Source: Pilimelia terevasa (GTDB taxonomy: Bacteria > Actinomycetota > Actinomycetes > Mycobacteriales > Micromonosporaceae). From it: a stretch of 64,000 nt of DNA. The position numbers and the translations under genes were made by a program. Positions 48,516 through 57,363 of the stretch are shown piece after piece. Location: positions 62,001-126,000 of the forward strand of contig NZ_BMQC01000008.1 in the NCBI RefSeq assembly GCF_014647915.1, given 5' to 3'. Below the pieces are notes generated by a model. The model made no database searches and was not told the DNA's origin. It worked only from the letters and a program-made list of their open reading frames with translations. How positions within the stretch are numbered: position 1 is the first letter of the stretch; every line of letters begins with the position of its first letter.

Positions 48516-48928
48516 GCGTGGTGGGCCGGTTTGTGGATGTGTCGATGACCGGCACCCCGGCCGAGGTCGCCGCCATGCTGCACCGTCACCAGGCCGGCGG
48601 GGATCTGGTCCTGGTGAACCCGCCCCGCCCGGTGGCCGATGGCCGTATCGCGGTCACGGTTCGCACGGTGCCCGCCCCTGGCGCCGCCCTGGCCGTGCCC
48701 GCGGCCTCCCCGCCGGTTCCGCTCGGGCTGGTGGTGGTGCGGCGGTACTGGCGCCCGGTGCTGGCCGGCGGGTCTGCGCTGGCGGTGGTCGGCGCGGCTG
48801 GCTGGGCGGTGTGGCTGGTGGTGGGGTTCGTGGCCGTGTGGTGGCCGCTGCTGCTGGCCGGCGTCGCGGTGGTGTGGCTGGGGTGGGCGGTCGCTGGTCG
48901 TGGTGGCCGGCACTGTCCCGGCTGCTGA
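48512..48928 (+). CDS. Membrane protein of the transfer operon (138 aa)
   Basis: An N-terminal soluble beta region then two transmembrane helices (GGSALAVVGAAGWAVWLVVG and WPLLLAGVAVVWLGWAV). GTG 48512 overlaps the previous stop. Probably a spread (Spd-type) protein by context. Confidence 0.6.
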   Translation: MSVVGRFVDVSMTGTPAEVAAMLHRHQAGGDLVLVNPPRPVADGRIAVTVRTVPAPGAALAVPAASPPVPLGLVVVRRYWRPVLAGGSALAVVGAAGWAVWLVVGFVAVWWPLLLAGVAVVWLGWAVAGRGGRHCPGC

Positions 48929-48997
48929 CCAGCCCCGCCCATCCTCTCTCCTCCTTCTTTCTCTCCCCTTTTTTGCTCCTGATTGGAGTTGTTTGGC

Positions 48998-49369
48998 ATG
49001 GCTAGTGCTGTGAACCCGTTTGCGGAGGTCCCCGCCGCCCGGGTGGCTGATGGCCTGGTGGAGGCCGCTGCCGCGCTGCGGACGGTGGACGACGGGCATC
49101 GGATGTGGGCGGCGCTGTATGTGCGCCCGGGACTGCTTCTCTCGCAAGACGAGGCTGCCGCGGTCGCGGCGGTGGACGCTGTCGCTGCCGCCCTGGGCGT
49201 GCCCGCGATGACCGGGAAGGAACACGGGCAGTGGCGGCACGCCGCGGTGCGCGAGTGGGACGGTTTCAGTACCGACGTCAAAACCACAGTCACCCCGCCG
49301 CGGGTGTGCGCCTGCGGTGCCACCTGCCACCACGCCGCCCCACCGGTGGTGCCGGTGGTGGGTGGATGA
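48998..49369 (+). CDS. Small soluble AICE protein (123 aa)
   Basis: Helical N-terminal part (VADGLVEAAAALRTVDDGHR) and a Cys/His cluster at the C-terminus (CACGATCHHAAP). RBS TTGGAG. Function unknown. Confidence 0.55.
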   Translation: MASAVNPFAEVPAARVADGLVEAAAALRTVDDGHRMWAALYVRPGLLLSQDEAAAVAAVDAVAAALGVPAMTGKEHGQWRHAAVREWDGFSTDVKTTVTPPRVCACGATCHHAAPPVVPVVGG

Positions 49370-50286
49370 CCGCCCCTGCGGTGGTCCGCAGCGCGTATCC
49401 GCCGCCGGTGGACCGGCTGTTGCCTGAGGCCCGGAAGCTGGCTGAGGAGATGTCGGGTGTGCCGTCGCGGAACCGGCTGATGCGCGAATTCCGTATCGGG
49501 GCCTCGAAAGCCGACGCCCTACGCGCCGCCCTCACCCAGCCCGGGGACGTACCGGAACGCGGCCCCGACATCGACACCTTGGAGCCGGACCGGATCCCGG
49601 ATCCGGGGACGCGACCTGATGACCCGGACCCGGACCCGATGGTGACCGAAACGGATGCGGTCACGCACGACGTGGCGGCGCAGGTCGACCCGGACCGGCA
49701 GGACGCCGAGGACACCGCGGACCCGGATCCGGTCCGGGACCGCGACGCCGGCACGGTGAAACGCCGCCGGGTCCGGTGGCCACGGCGCCGCCGATCTAGG
49801 CCGGCGGTATCTGGGCTGGTCACCGGGGTCGGACACCCGGGCACGGCAGCCCGTGATGTCGGGGACATCGGGCACCTGAAACGGGTCCGCTGGGGCGTCC
49901 GCCTGGTCCTTGCCCTGGGGGTGGCTGCGTCGATTGCGGGCAACGTTTTGCACGCCCGGGACAACATCGTCAGTCAGGTCATCTCCGCCTGGTCACCCCT
50001 GGCCCTGCTCCTCACGGTGGAGCTGATTTCCCGGGTCCCGGTCCACCGGGCGGGTCTGGCGGTGGGCCGGTGGGCGGCAACCACACTCATCGCCGGCATC
50101 GCGGCGTGGGTGTCGTACTGGCACATGACGGCCGTGGCGGTCCGCTACGGCGAAACCAGCGGATCGGCCCACCTGTTGCCCCTGTCGGTAGACGGCCTGA
50201 TCGTTGTCGCGTCGATCTGTCTGGTGGAGCTGGGCGGACGCATCACCACCCACATTCGCACTCCCCTGGTGAAGGAGATCCCCTGA
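49366..50286 (+). CDS. DUF2637 (Spd-type) membrane protein with N-terminal HTH
   Basis: A 306-residue protein. An HTH-like part (GVPSRNRLMREFRIGASKAD, about 30-60) is followed by an acidic Asp/Pro linker, a basic stretch and four transmembrane helices with the DUF2637 signature ASIAGNVLHAR, SAWSPLALLLTVELISRVP and LLPLSVDGLIVVASICLVEL. Members occur next to traB in AICEs and plasmids and are thought to help intramycelial spread. ATG 49366 overlaps the previous stop. Confidence 0.8.
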   Translation: MTAPAVVRSAYPPPVDRLLPEARKLAEEMSGVPSRNRLMREFRIGASKADALRAALTQPGDVPERGPDIDTLEPDRIPDPGTRPDDPDPDPMVTETDAVTHDVAAQVDPDRQDAEDTADPDPVRDRDAGTVKRRRVRWPRRRRSRPAVSGLVTGVGHPGTAARDVGDIGHLKRVRWGVRLVLALGVAASIAGNVLHARDNIVSQVISAWSPLALLLTVELISRVPVHRAGLAVGRWAATTLIAGIAAWVSYWHMTAVAVRYGETSGSAHLLPLSVDGLIVVASICLVELGGRITTHIRTPLVKEIP

Positions 50287-50426
50287 TGTTGCGCGGAAAG
50301 ATTCTCGGCTACCTGATCACCGCCGCTGTGCTGTTCGTGGTCCTGAAAAACCCCACCGGCGCCGCCGACAACATCCGCAATCTCGCTGAGGCGGTCGGTC
50401 GGTTCCTGTCCGCCCTCATCAAGTAA
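50286..50426 (+). CDS. Small membrane protein (46 aa)
   Basis: One transmembrane segment (LGYLITAAVLFVVL) and a helical C-terminus (NIRNLAEAVGRFLSALI). ATG 50286 overlaps the DUF2637 stop; a common companion of this family in AICEs. Confidence 0.6.
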   Translation: MLRGKILGYLITAAVLFVVLKNPTGAADNIRNLAEAVGRFLSALIK

Positions 50427-50480
50427 CCCGCTCGACCTGCTGTTTCTGCTGTTCACCACCTGATGTTGAGGGAGATTTGT

Positions 50481-51227
50481 ATGTGTAGGAGTAAGTCCAG
50501 TGGCGGCCGTCGCTGCCCCGGCCGCAACAGCACCACCGCCGCGGCTGCGTCGGCGTCCGGGGCCGCCCCCACCGCGGCGCCGGACCTCCCCCCGGCCGCA
50601 GCGCAGGATCCGGGCGCCTACTACGCCCACCGCGCCGACGCCTGGCGCGCCACCGCCGACGACCCGACCGCGCATCCGGTCGACCGGGACCGTGCCCGCG
50701 CCGAGGTCAGGCAGTGGGACACGCTGGCCGGTCAGGCCCGCGCGCAGGCCACCCCCGCCGTGTCCAGTGAGGCAGTCGACGCCACCCCGGGCGAGGTGAG
50801 GTCGGGTCCGGTCGCGTTCGGGCCGAACGCGACGGTCGTGGGTCGGGTGGTGACCCCGCAGGGCACGTTCCGAGGCGACCAGATGCCCGCCGACGTCGCC
50901 GCCCGGGTCCAAGGCGCTATGGACATGCTGGACCGGATGGGCGTCACCAACGGCAACCGGCCGACCAGCAACCCCGACGCCGGTGCCGACCGCCGGCCGA
51001 CGGTGACCATCGGGACCAACCGCGGGCAGGTCGCCGCCCACGCGGAGGGGACGTTCACCTTCGGCGGCCCGGGTGGGTTCACGTTCACCGGCACCACCAC
51101 CTCGCCGGATGCGCCCACCGGTGACGGGGAGCGGGTTGAGACTCCGAACGTCACGATCGACCGCAATTTCGGGCAGGTCCACGAGCGGGTGGAGGGCACG
51201 TTCCACTTCGGCGGCGGCCCCCGCTGA
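50481..51227 (+). CDS. MCRSKxxGGRRCP-type protein with C-terminal repeats
   Basis: A 248-residue protein. It begins with MCRSKSSGGRRCPGR, a Cys-containing N-terminal motif found in many actinobacterial mobile-element and phage proteins. A helical middle (YYAHRADAWRATADDPTAHP) follows. The C-terminal half has at least two related units, VTIGTNRGQVAAHAEGTFTF and VTIDRNFGQVHERVEGTFHF, with a weaker third. ATG 50481 is preceded by GAGGGAGA. Function unknown. Confidence 0.6.
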   Translation: MCRSKSSGGRRCPGRNSTTAAAASASGAAPTAAPDLPPAAAQDPGAYYAHRADAWRATADDPTAHPVDRDRARAEVRQWDTLAGQARAQATPAVSSEAVDATPGEVRSGPVAFGPNATVVGRVVTPQGTFRGDQMPADVAARVQGAMDMLDRMGVTNGNRPTSNPDAGADRRPTVTIGTNRGQVAAHAEGTFTFGGPGGFTFTGTTTSPDAPTGDGERVETPNVTIDRNFGQVHERVEGTFHFGGGPR

Positions 51228-51376
51228 TGGGTTCCCCGACGTCACCCCGTACTAGACGCACTGTACATGTGCTGACCTGCACGTTCTGAAACGCCGAGGC
51301 GCGGCCCACTGGGCTGGACACCTCCGGCCGCGCCCCGGCCTCCCCCTTGCCACCTTTCGATGACAGGAGTGTCTCC

Positions 51377-51841
51377 ATGTTCGCAGATCCTCACGCCGAG
51401 ATGGGCGCCGTGGCCGCGGTTTTCGCCGCCCTGTACGCCGCCCACCACGTCGGGGACTACTGGGTTCAGACCGACCACCAGGCGTGCACCAAAGCCGCCC
51501 CGGGATGGTCGGGCCGGTGGGCGTGCGCCAAACACGTGGCCACCTACACCCTCACCGGCTGTCTGGCGCTGCTGTTCCTGGCCGCAGCCACCGGCTGGCG
51601 CCCCGACCCCGACATGGCAGGCACCGGTCTGGCCGTGTCGGCGGTCACCCACTACCTGGCCGACCGGCGCCAAATTCTCGCCTGGCTGGCGCAGCAGAGC
51701 GGCGCGGTCCGCTTCTACCTGCTGGGCGCACCCCGCCCCGACCGCGACGACAAGCCCTGTCTGGGCACCGGCGCCCACGCCCTAGACCAGTCCTGGCACA
51801 TCGGCTGGCTGTTCATCGCCGCCCTGTTCATCGCCGGCTAA
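51377..51841 (+). CDS. DUF3307-like membrane protein
   Basis: A 154-residue protein with His-containing transmembrane motifs: AAHHVGDYWVQTDHQ near the N-terminus, VTHYLADRR in the middle and ALDQSWHIGWLFIAALFIAG at the end, as in DUF3307. Four hydrophobic segments. RBS CAGGAG precedes ATG 51377. Common in AICE operons; activity unknown. Confidence 0.75.
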   Translation: MFADPHAEMGAVAAVFAALYAAHHVGDYWVQTDHQACTKAAPGWSGRWACAKHVATYTLTGCLALLFLAAATGWRPDPDMAGTGLAVSAVTHYLADRRQILAWLAQQSGAVRFYLLGAPRPDRDDKPCLGTGAHALDQSWHIGWLFIAALFIAG

Positions 51842-51956
51842 CCCGCCCCGCGGCACCCGCCGCCCGGGTCCGGCCGCCCTGCCGGTCCCGGCGGCGCGGG
51901 CCGCCTTGTCCGCATCTGAGCGTCCCGGAATCACTCACCCCCGTCAGGAGACCCGA

Positions 51957-52214
51957 TTGTCCGACCAGCCATGCGGGGTCTGCCCCGTCCTACAGGCCCG
52001 CATCAACCATTTGACCGGCGTGAACGCCCACCTCAACCGCACTTTGACCCACCTGCGGCGGCTGTTCGCCGCGGTGGTCGCCGGGGTGCGGGCGACGGCG
52101 GTGTTCATCGACCGGGAGATCGAACAGCCCACCATGCCGCGCCGAGAGCTGATCCGCGCGGTGGTTCAGCGGCTCGGCCATGTCCTCGACGTTGCGGAGG
52201 GACGCACCCGATGA
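51957..52214 (+). CDS. Small protein before traB (85 aa)
   Basis: TTG 51957 follows AGGAG; an ATG at 51906 is in frame but has no RBS. N-terminal CGVCPVLQARINHL then helices. ATGA overlap with traB. Probably a transfer accessory protein. Confidence 0.55.
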   Translation: MSDQPCGVCPVLQARINHLTGVNAHLNRTLTHLRRLFAAVVAGVRATAVFIDREIEQPTMPRRELIRAVVQRLGHVLDVAEGRTR

Positions 52215-54298
52215 CCACCAACAATCCTGACGGCAGCCCACGTTTGACCCTCATCCCCGGCGGCGCCGACGGTGACGCTGAGGCGGTGCCGGTCGACGCC
52301 GCCGGCCAGCCGGTCGACGCCGACTCGTCCCCGCCGCCGGCCGTGCTGGCGGACGGCGCCCGGCCGCCGGTGATTCCGACGTGGCTGCGCTCGGCTGCTG
52401 ACCGCCGGCACACCGTGGCCCGCGCTGCTGACCTGGCCGGTTACACGGTGGCTTTCCATGCGGTCCGGTCCCCGAAATACCTGGCCAAAACCCTCTACTA
52501 CGCCCCGAAAGGCGCCCTGGCCACGGTGGGCAGGCTGCTGCACTGGGCCAGCGCCGAACGCGGCAACTTCGAGTTGCGGCAGCACGCGGCCACCAGCGGG
52601 GACGCGTTCACCTGGCAGGCGCTAAACCGTACCCGGTCCAAAGAGTCCCGCGGCCGGTGGTGGACCCTGGGCCTGGGCGCGTTCGCGCTGCTCATCACCG
52701 TGATGACCGTCGGGTTATCCGAGGTGGTGCCCTCGTGGGCGTGGTGGGCTGGCGCCGCCGCCCTCGTCCCCCTCGCCGCCCGCGCCGGACGGCCGGCGGA
52801 TGTGCCGATCACCGATCGGGTGTCGGCGGGGAAGCGGTTCACGAAGCTGACCGGGGAGATGGTCCGCGACGCGCTGGTGTCGCTGAACCTGTCCGGGCTC
52901 AAAGAGCCCGGTGCGGTGGAGTTCGTCCAGCCCGGCATCCACCGCGACGGACCCGGCTGGCTGGCCCGGGTCAACCTCCCCGCCGGCCTCGAAGCCGTCA
53001 AAGTCCTCGAACGGCGCGGATCCTTGTCCTCGGCGCTACGGCTGCCAGTCGACCAGGTATGGCCGGCGGTCGGGCCGCAGCACGCCGGACAACTGGACCT
53101 GTGGGTCGGCTACCAACCGGCCTCCAAGATGGGCGCCCCGCCCTGGCCGCTACTGGCCGCCCGCCGCATCTCCGTATTCGACCCGATCGAACCCGGCTTC
53201 GACGCCCGGATGCGGGCGGTCACCGCCCTGTTCATGGAAACCAACTGGCTGATCGGCGGTCAGCCCGGATCCGGGAAAACCTACGGCGCCCGGTCCCTGG
53301 CCCTGATCGCCGCCATGGACCCGTGCGTGGAGTTGAAGATTGCGGCGTTCAAACCATCCGGCGACTTCGCCGACCTGGCGCCGCTGTGCTCGACGTACGT
53401 GTGCGGGATCGATGATGCGGCGTTCGAGGCCGGCGCCGACATCATCGCCTGGGCCGAGGCCGAGGTGATGCGCCGCGGCCGGCGCATCGCCGCAGCCCGG
53501 GAACGGGGACACGCCCCCGACGGCAAAGTCACCCGCGAGCTTGCGGAGCGGCCGGGGTCGGGGCTGCACCCGGTGGTCATCATCCTGGACGAAGTCCACG
53601 AACTACTGGCCCAAGCCAAGGCCATCGGGGAACGCCTGGCCCGGGTGATCCGCCTGGCCCGCGCATTCGGGATCACGTTCGTCCTGGCCACGCAGGTCGC
53701 CGACGCCAACTCCGTCCCCTCGGTGATCACCCGGTGTGTGTCGGTGCGGTGGTGCATGAGCGTCCGCGATCACACCGCTAACGACATGATCCTGGGCACC
53801 GGCGCCTACAAATCCGGCCTGACCGCCACCGCGTTCCGTCCCCGCATCGATGCCGGGTGGGGGGTCCTGACCGGGGCAGATGTCACCGGCCACGCCCGCG
53901 CCTGGTACCCGACACCCGAACAGGTCGCCAAAGTGATCGCCAAAGCCGCCGCGCTACGCGGTCGGGTGGTGGGGACACCCATCGAGGAAAAGACCGACGC
54001 CCGCGACGTGCTGACCGACGTACGCGCGGTGTTCGCCTCCGGCGAGGCCGGCCTGCCGTGGAAGACCATCGCCGAACGGCTCGCCGACCTGCTACCCGAC
54101 CCCTACGGCGGCACCACCGGCGACATGGTCCGCGAATCCCTGGCCCGGTTCGGCGTCACCTCGCAAGACGTGAAGGTCGCCGGATCCAACCTCAAAGGCG
54201 CCCGACGCACCGCCATCGACGCCGCGATCGCCCAACGCGACACCGACAACGACGCCGACGCCGTCGGCGACGGTGCTGCGGGGCGCAGCACGGCCTAG
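52211..54298 (+). CDS. traB: AICE conjugative DNA translocase TraB (FtsK/SpoIIIE)
   Basis: A 695-residue protein. Two transmembrane helices (about 155-200, LGLGAFALLITVMTVGLSEV and WAWWAGAAALVPLAA) precede the motor. Walker A is GGQPGSGKT (about 348-356), Walker B VVIILDEVHEL (about 455-463). The C-terminus (about 610-660) is a winged-helix domain that in TraB homologues reads TRS repeats in clt. It pumps double-stranded DNA from donor to recipient. The candidate clt follows directly. Confidence 0.9.
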   Translation: MTTNNPDGSPRLTLIPGGADGDAEAVPVDAAGQPVDADSSPPPAVLADGARPPVIPTWLRSAADRRHTVARAADLAGYTVAFHAVRSPKYLAKTLYYAPKGALATVGRLLHWASAERGNFELRQHAATSGDAFTWQALNRTRSKESRGRWWTLGLGAFALLITVMTVGLSEVVPSWAWWAGAAALVPLAARAGRPADVPITDRVSAGKRFTKLTGEMVRDALVSLNLSGLKEPGAVEFVQPGIHRDGPGWLARVNLPAGLEAVKVLERRGSLSSALRLPVDQVWPAVGPQHAGQLDLWVGYQPASKMGAPPWPLLAARRISVFDPIEPGFDARMRAVTALFMETNWLIGGQPGSGKTYGARSLALIAAMDPCVELKIAAFKPSGDFADLAPLCSTYVCGIDDAAFEAGADIIAWAEAEVMRRGRRIAAARERGHAPDGKVTRELAERPGSGLHPVVIILDEVHELLAQAKAIGERLARVIRLARAFGITFVLATQVADANSVPSVITRCVSVRWCMSVRDHTANDMILGTGAYKSGLTATAFRPRIDAGWGVLTGADVTGHARAWYPTPEQVAKVIAKAAALRGRVVGTPIEEKTDARDVLTDVRAVFASGEAGLPWKTIAERLADLLPDPYGGTTGDMVRESLARFGVTSQDVKVAGSNLKGARRTAIDAAIAQRDTDNDADAVGDGAAGRSTA

Positions 54299-54303
54299 AA
54301 CGC

Positions 54304-54407
54304 GGTCGCGGGGCCGGTCGCACCCCCGAGCCCGGTCGCGGATCCGCGACCGGGCGGTGCGACCGGCCCCACCAGCCCAAACACCCACCGGTCGCGGGAC
54401 TGCGACC
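54304..54407. repeat. GGTCGC palindromic repeat cluster (candidate clt)
   Basis: GGTCGC starts at 54304, 54316, 54334 and 54390; the inverse GCGACC at 54346, 54359 and 54402. A 26-bp perfect palindrome (54330-54355) is centred in a larger nested inverted repeat. Position right after traB matches clt loci of actinomycete conjugative elements. Confidence 0.65.
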
Positions 54408-54448
54408 GGCCTCCACCCTGCCCGAAACCCTCCCAGGAGGCCCAACCT

Positions 54449-54703
54449 ATGACCTCGACCCTGCTTGCGACCTTGACCCTGCTCGCCGTGGCCGGCGGCT
54501 ACGGCCTCGTGTGCTGGCTGTGGCCGTTCGGCACCTGCTCCGCCTGCTCCGGCGCCGGGGCGCGTCCCCACCTGATCACCCGGAACCTGCGCATCTGCCG
54601 CCGCTGCCGCGGCGCCGGAAAGCGGCTGCGGACCGGCCGGGCGATGTGGAACTACGGCCGCCGCATCCACCACGACGCCACCACCAGCCGGGACGCCCGG
54701 TGA
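54449..54703 (+). CDS. Small membrane zinc-ribbon protein (84 aa)
   Basis: An N-terminal transmembrane helix (LLATLTLLAVAGGYGLVCWL) then CSACSGAGA and CRRCRGAGKR, a DnaJ-type CxxCxGxG zinc-binding pattern. RBS CCAGGAGG precedes ATG 54449. Possibly a chaperone-like transfer accessory. Confidence 0.6.
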   Translation: MTSTLLATLTLLAVAGGYGLVCWLWPFGTCSACSGAGARPHLITRNLRICRRCRGAGKRLRTGRAMWNYGRRIHHDATTSRDAR

Positions 54704-54751
54704 TCGCCCCGTCAACCTGCCCGCCCTTCTCTGACGCGAGGGAGTAGCCCT

Positions 54752-55252
54752 ATGACCGCCACCATCACCGGTGATCGGCTCTATGACCTGCGCGCCGCCG
54801 TGCGCGCGGAATGTGGACGCACCATCCACGCCGCTCTGGCCGTGGCCGGATACGAGTACACCGACGCCGACCTGTGCCCCATGAGCGTCGAGTACGCCGA
54901 AGAGACCCTGGCCCTGCACGCCCGGGACTTGGCCCACACCGTCGATGCCCTCCCGATCGCGGCCCGGCCTGACGGTTGGGACACCCCGACCGGGGACACG
55001 CACCGGCCGGACACGCTGAGCCTGGCGGTGCGGGCGGTGGTCCGGGCCGCCCTCGACGCCGCCGCCCACGACTTCACCGCCAGCCGGATCGACACCCCAC
55101 GCGGTGAGGCCGCCCGCCAGCACCTGGCCCTGGCCGCCCGCCTCCTGGCCCAAGTGGTCGACGGCCTGCCGCCAGGCTGCCAGCCGTTGGGCTGGGGCGA
55201 CACCGGGGACGCGGCGTGGTGGCGGCACGGCCGAACCCTGGGCCGGGCATGA
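54752..55252 (+). CDS. Hypothetical AICE protein (166 aa)
   Basis: Helical, with YDLRAAVRAECGRTIHAALA and RQHLALAARLLAQVVDGLP. RBS GAGGGAG. Stop overlaps the next start. Not recognised. Confidence 0.55.
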   Translation: MTATITGDRLYDLRAAVRAECGRTIHAALAVAGYEYTDADLCPMSVEYAEETLALHARDLAHTVDALPIAARPDGWDTPTGDTHRPDTLSLAVRAVVRAALDAAAHDFTASRIDTPRGEAARQHLALAARLLAQVVDGLPPGCQPLGWGDTGDAAWWRHGRTLGRA

Positions 55253-55590
55253 GCGCCCCCACCCGGCCGGTCGGCCGCCTGGATCCTCGGCTGCGCCGCG
55301 GGCTGGCCGTCACCGTCGCCGACCTGGTGGCGGTGTTCCTGACCCACCATCACCGTGACCGGCCGGCGTGCGCGGTGTGTGGGCACGTCTACACCACCGC
55401 CGCCCGCTGGTGTCCCTCCGAAACCCTGGCCCGGCAACTCCTGGCCTGCCGCCGCCACGAACGGCCCGCCGCCGTCGCCCCGATCATCGACGTGCTGACT
55501 GCCCGGGACACCCGCGCGCTACCCGACCCGGCGGCGACCGCGCCGGCCGCCGCCGGAACAGGGGAGCTGTTCCCGGTCGCCGACGCGTGA
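55249..55590 (+). CDS. Small zinc-ribbon protein (113 aa)
   Basis: Contains CAVCGHVYTTAARWCPSE, a C-x2-C plus Cys arrangement. ATG 55249 overlaps the previous stop; its stop overlaps a GTG of the methylase frame. A nucleic-acid-binding role is likely. Confidence 0.5.
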   Translation: MSAPTRPVGRLDPRLRRGLAVTVADLVAVFLTHHHRDRPACAVCGHVYTTAARWCPSETLARQLLACRRHERPAAVAPIIDVLTARDTRALPDPAATAPAAAGTGELFPVADA

Positions 55591-55619
55591 CGGGTCACGA
55601 CCGGGCGCAGGGGGACCCC

Positions 55620-56381
55620 GTGAACGCGCTCTCGGTGTTCGCCGGCATCGGCGGTCTCGACCTGGGTTTGGAGCGGGCCGGGATGACGGTGGTCGGTCAG
55701 GTCGAGATGGACCCGTTCTGCCGGTCGGTCCTTTCTCGGCATTGGCCGGATGTCCCCCGTCACGACGACGTACGCACCGCCCCCGCCTGGTGGGCGAGTC
55801 AGGAGAGGCCGGATGTCGATGTTGTCTGCGGAGGCTTCCCCTGCCAGCCGTTCAGCAACGCCGGGAACCGCCAGGGCGTCGGCGATGCCCGGTGGGGATG
55901 GCCGTGGATGGCCGACGTCGTTCGCGTGGTTCGACCCCGATACGTGCTCGTGGAGAACGTCGCAGCCCTGCTTACCGCTGGCGGGGCTTTCGGAACCGTG
56001 CTCGCCGACCTGGCCGCGCTCGGGTTCGATGCGCAGTGGTCAGTGCTTTCCGCGTGCGCTGTGGGTGCCCCACACACACGGGAACGGCTGTTCGTTGTGG
56101 CCTACCCCCACCGCGAGCATGGGCCGGTCGGGCTGGCCGATCCGCGCCAACCCCCAACGCGGCACCGGCCGCAGGATGCGCCCGGACACCACCGCCCGGG
56201 TGCGTGGCCTGATCCGCTCCACCGGCCGATGGAGACCGAGCGCACCCACGGTCGAGTACCTGATGGGCTTCCCGACCGGCTGGAGTGCGCCCGCGTCCGC
56301 GCACTCGGTAACGCCGTCGTCCCCCAGGTCGCCGAGCACGTTGGCCGCCTGATCACCGCACACGCCCTGACCTGCCCTTAG
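55620..56381 (+). CDS. DNA cytosine-5 methyltransferase, possibly frame-disrupted
   Basis: A 253-residue frame with C5-methylase motif I (FAGIGGLDLGLE), motif IV with the catalytic Cys (GGFPCQPFSNAG), ENV motif VI (LVENVAALL), motif VIII RERLFVV and motif X (ARVRALGNAVVPQVAEHVGR). The stretch between motifs VIII and X is atypical and Pro/His/Arg-rich. The +1 frame over the same DNA encodes LWPTPTASM and PTVEYLMGFPTGW, expected of a target-recognition region. GTG 55620 has AGGGGGA upstream; GTG 55587 is an alternative. Confidence 0.75.
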   Translation: MNALSVFAGIGGLDLGLERAGMTVVGQVEMDPFCRSVLSRHWPDVPRHDDVRTAPAWWASQERPDVDVVCGGFPCQPFSNAGNRQGVGDARWGWPWMADVVRVVRPRYVLVENVAALLTAGGAFGTVLADLAALGFDAQWSVLSACAVGAPHTRERLFVVAYPHREHGPVGLADPRQPPTRHRPQDAPGHHRPGAWPDPLHRPMETERTHGRVPDGLPDRLECARVRALGNAVVPQVAEHVGRLITAHALTCP

Positions 56382-56421
56382 CTGCTCGCCGCGCGCGGCG
56401 ACTCTCGGAAGGAGTGACCTC

Positions 56422-57363
56422 ATGTCCCATCTGCTTGATGCCGCCCTGGCCGCCGCCGCGCGCGGCTGGCACGTCTTCCCCCTACGACCACACGACAAGC
56501 GGCCCGCGTTCCCCGACCACACCGCCGCCACCTGCCGCCGCACCGACCCGAGGTGCGTCGGCGGGCATCAGGGGTGGGAGCAGCGGGCCACCACCGACCC
56601 CGACCGGATCCGGCGGGCGTGGTCGGCGCGGCCGTACAACGTCGGGATTGCCTGCGGCCCCTCCGGGCTGCTGGTGGTCGACCTCGACCAGCCCAAGGCG
56701 GGGAAGCCGAGGCCGGCGGTGTGGACCGACCGCGGCGCCACGTGCGGGGCGGACGTGTTCGCGCTGATCTGCGCCGACGCCGGACACCCCGTCCCCGACC
56801 ACACCCGCACCGTGTACACCACCGGTGGGGGGACACACCTGTACTTCCACCAACCCCCCGGCGTCGGGCTGCGCAACACCAACTCCGACAACGGCGGCGG
56901 CCTGGGATGGCTGATCGACACCCGCGGACACGGCGGCTACGTCGTCGCCCCCGGCTGCGTCGTGGACGGTAAGCCCTACACCCTGGCCCGCGACGGCGAC
57001 CCCGGCGACCTACCCGACTGGCTGGTAGCCCGGCTACGGCCGGCGCCGCTGCCGCCACCCGGACCGGTCCGCGTCCAACTGGCCGCGGGTGGGGACCGCA
57101 AGGGCAGATATGTTGCCGCCGCGGTGCGGCGGCAGCTCACCCACCTTGCCGGCGCTGCCCAAGGGCAGCGCAACACCGCCCTCTACGTCTCGGCGGTGGC
57201 GTTCGGCCAGTTGGTCGCCGGTGGCGCCCTGGCCGAGCACGACGCCCGGGTGCTCCTGGAAGACGCTGCCGGTCAGCTCAGGCTGAGCCAGGCCGAGAGC
57301 GTCCGCACGATCGCGTCCGGGATGCGGGCCGGCGCCAAGCGTCCCCGGCAGGTGGCCGCATGA
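56422..57363 (+). CDS. Bifunctional primase-polymerase (prim-pol) of the AICE
   Basis: A 313-residue protein. The prim-pol fold shows GWHVFPLRPHDKRPA, LLVVDLDQ (catalytic Asp pair, about 84-90), GGGTHLYFH (about 133-141) and DTRGHGGYVVAPG. Prim-pol plus helicase replication modules are typical of one AICE class, replacing a rolling-circle RepSA. The stop overlaps the helicase start. Acts at the nearby iteron region. Confidence 0.9.
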   Translation: MSHLLDAALAAAARGWHVFPLRPHDKRPAFPDHTAATCRRTDPRCVGGHQGWEQRATTDPDRIRRAWSARPYNVGIACGPSGLLVVDLDQPKAGKPRPAVWTDRGATCGADVFALICADAGHPVPDHTRTVYTTGGGTHLYFHQPPGVGLRNTNSDNGGGLGWLIDTRGHGGYVVAPGCVVDGKPYTLARDGDPGDLPDWLVARLRPAPLPPPGPVRVQLAAGGDRKGRYVAAAVRRQLTHLAGAAQGQRNTALYVSAVAFGQLVAGGALAEHDARVLLEDAAGQLRLSQAESVRTIASGMRAGAKRPRQVAA

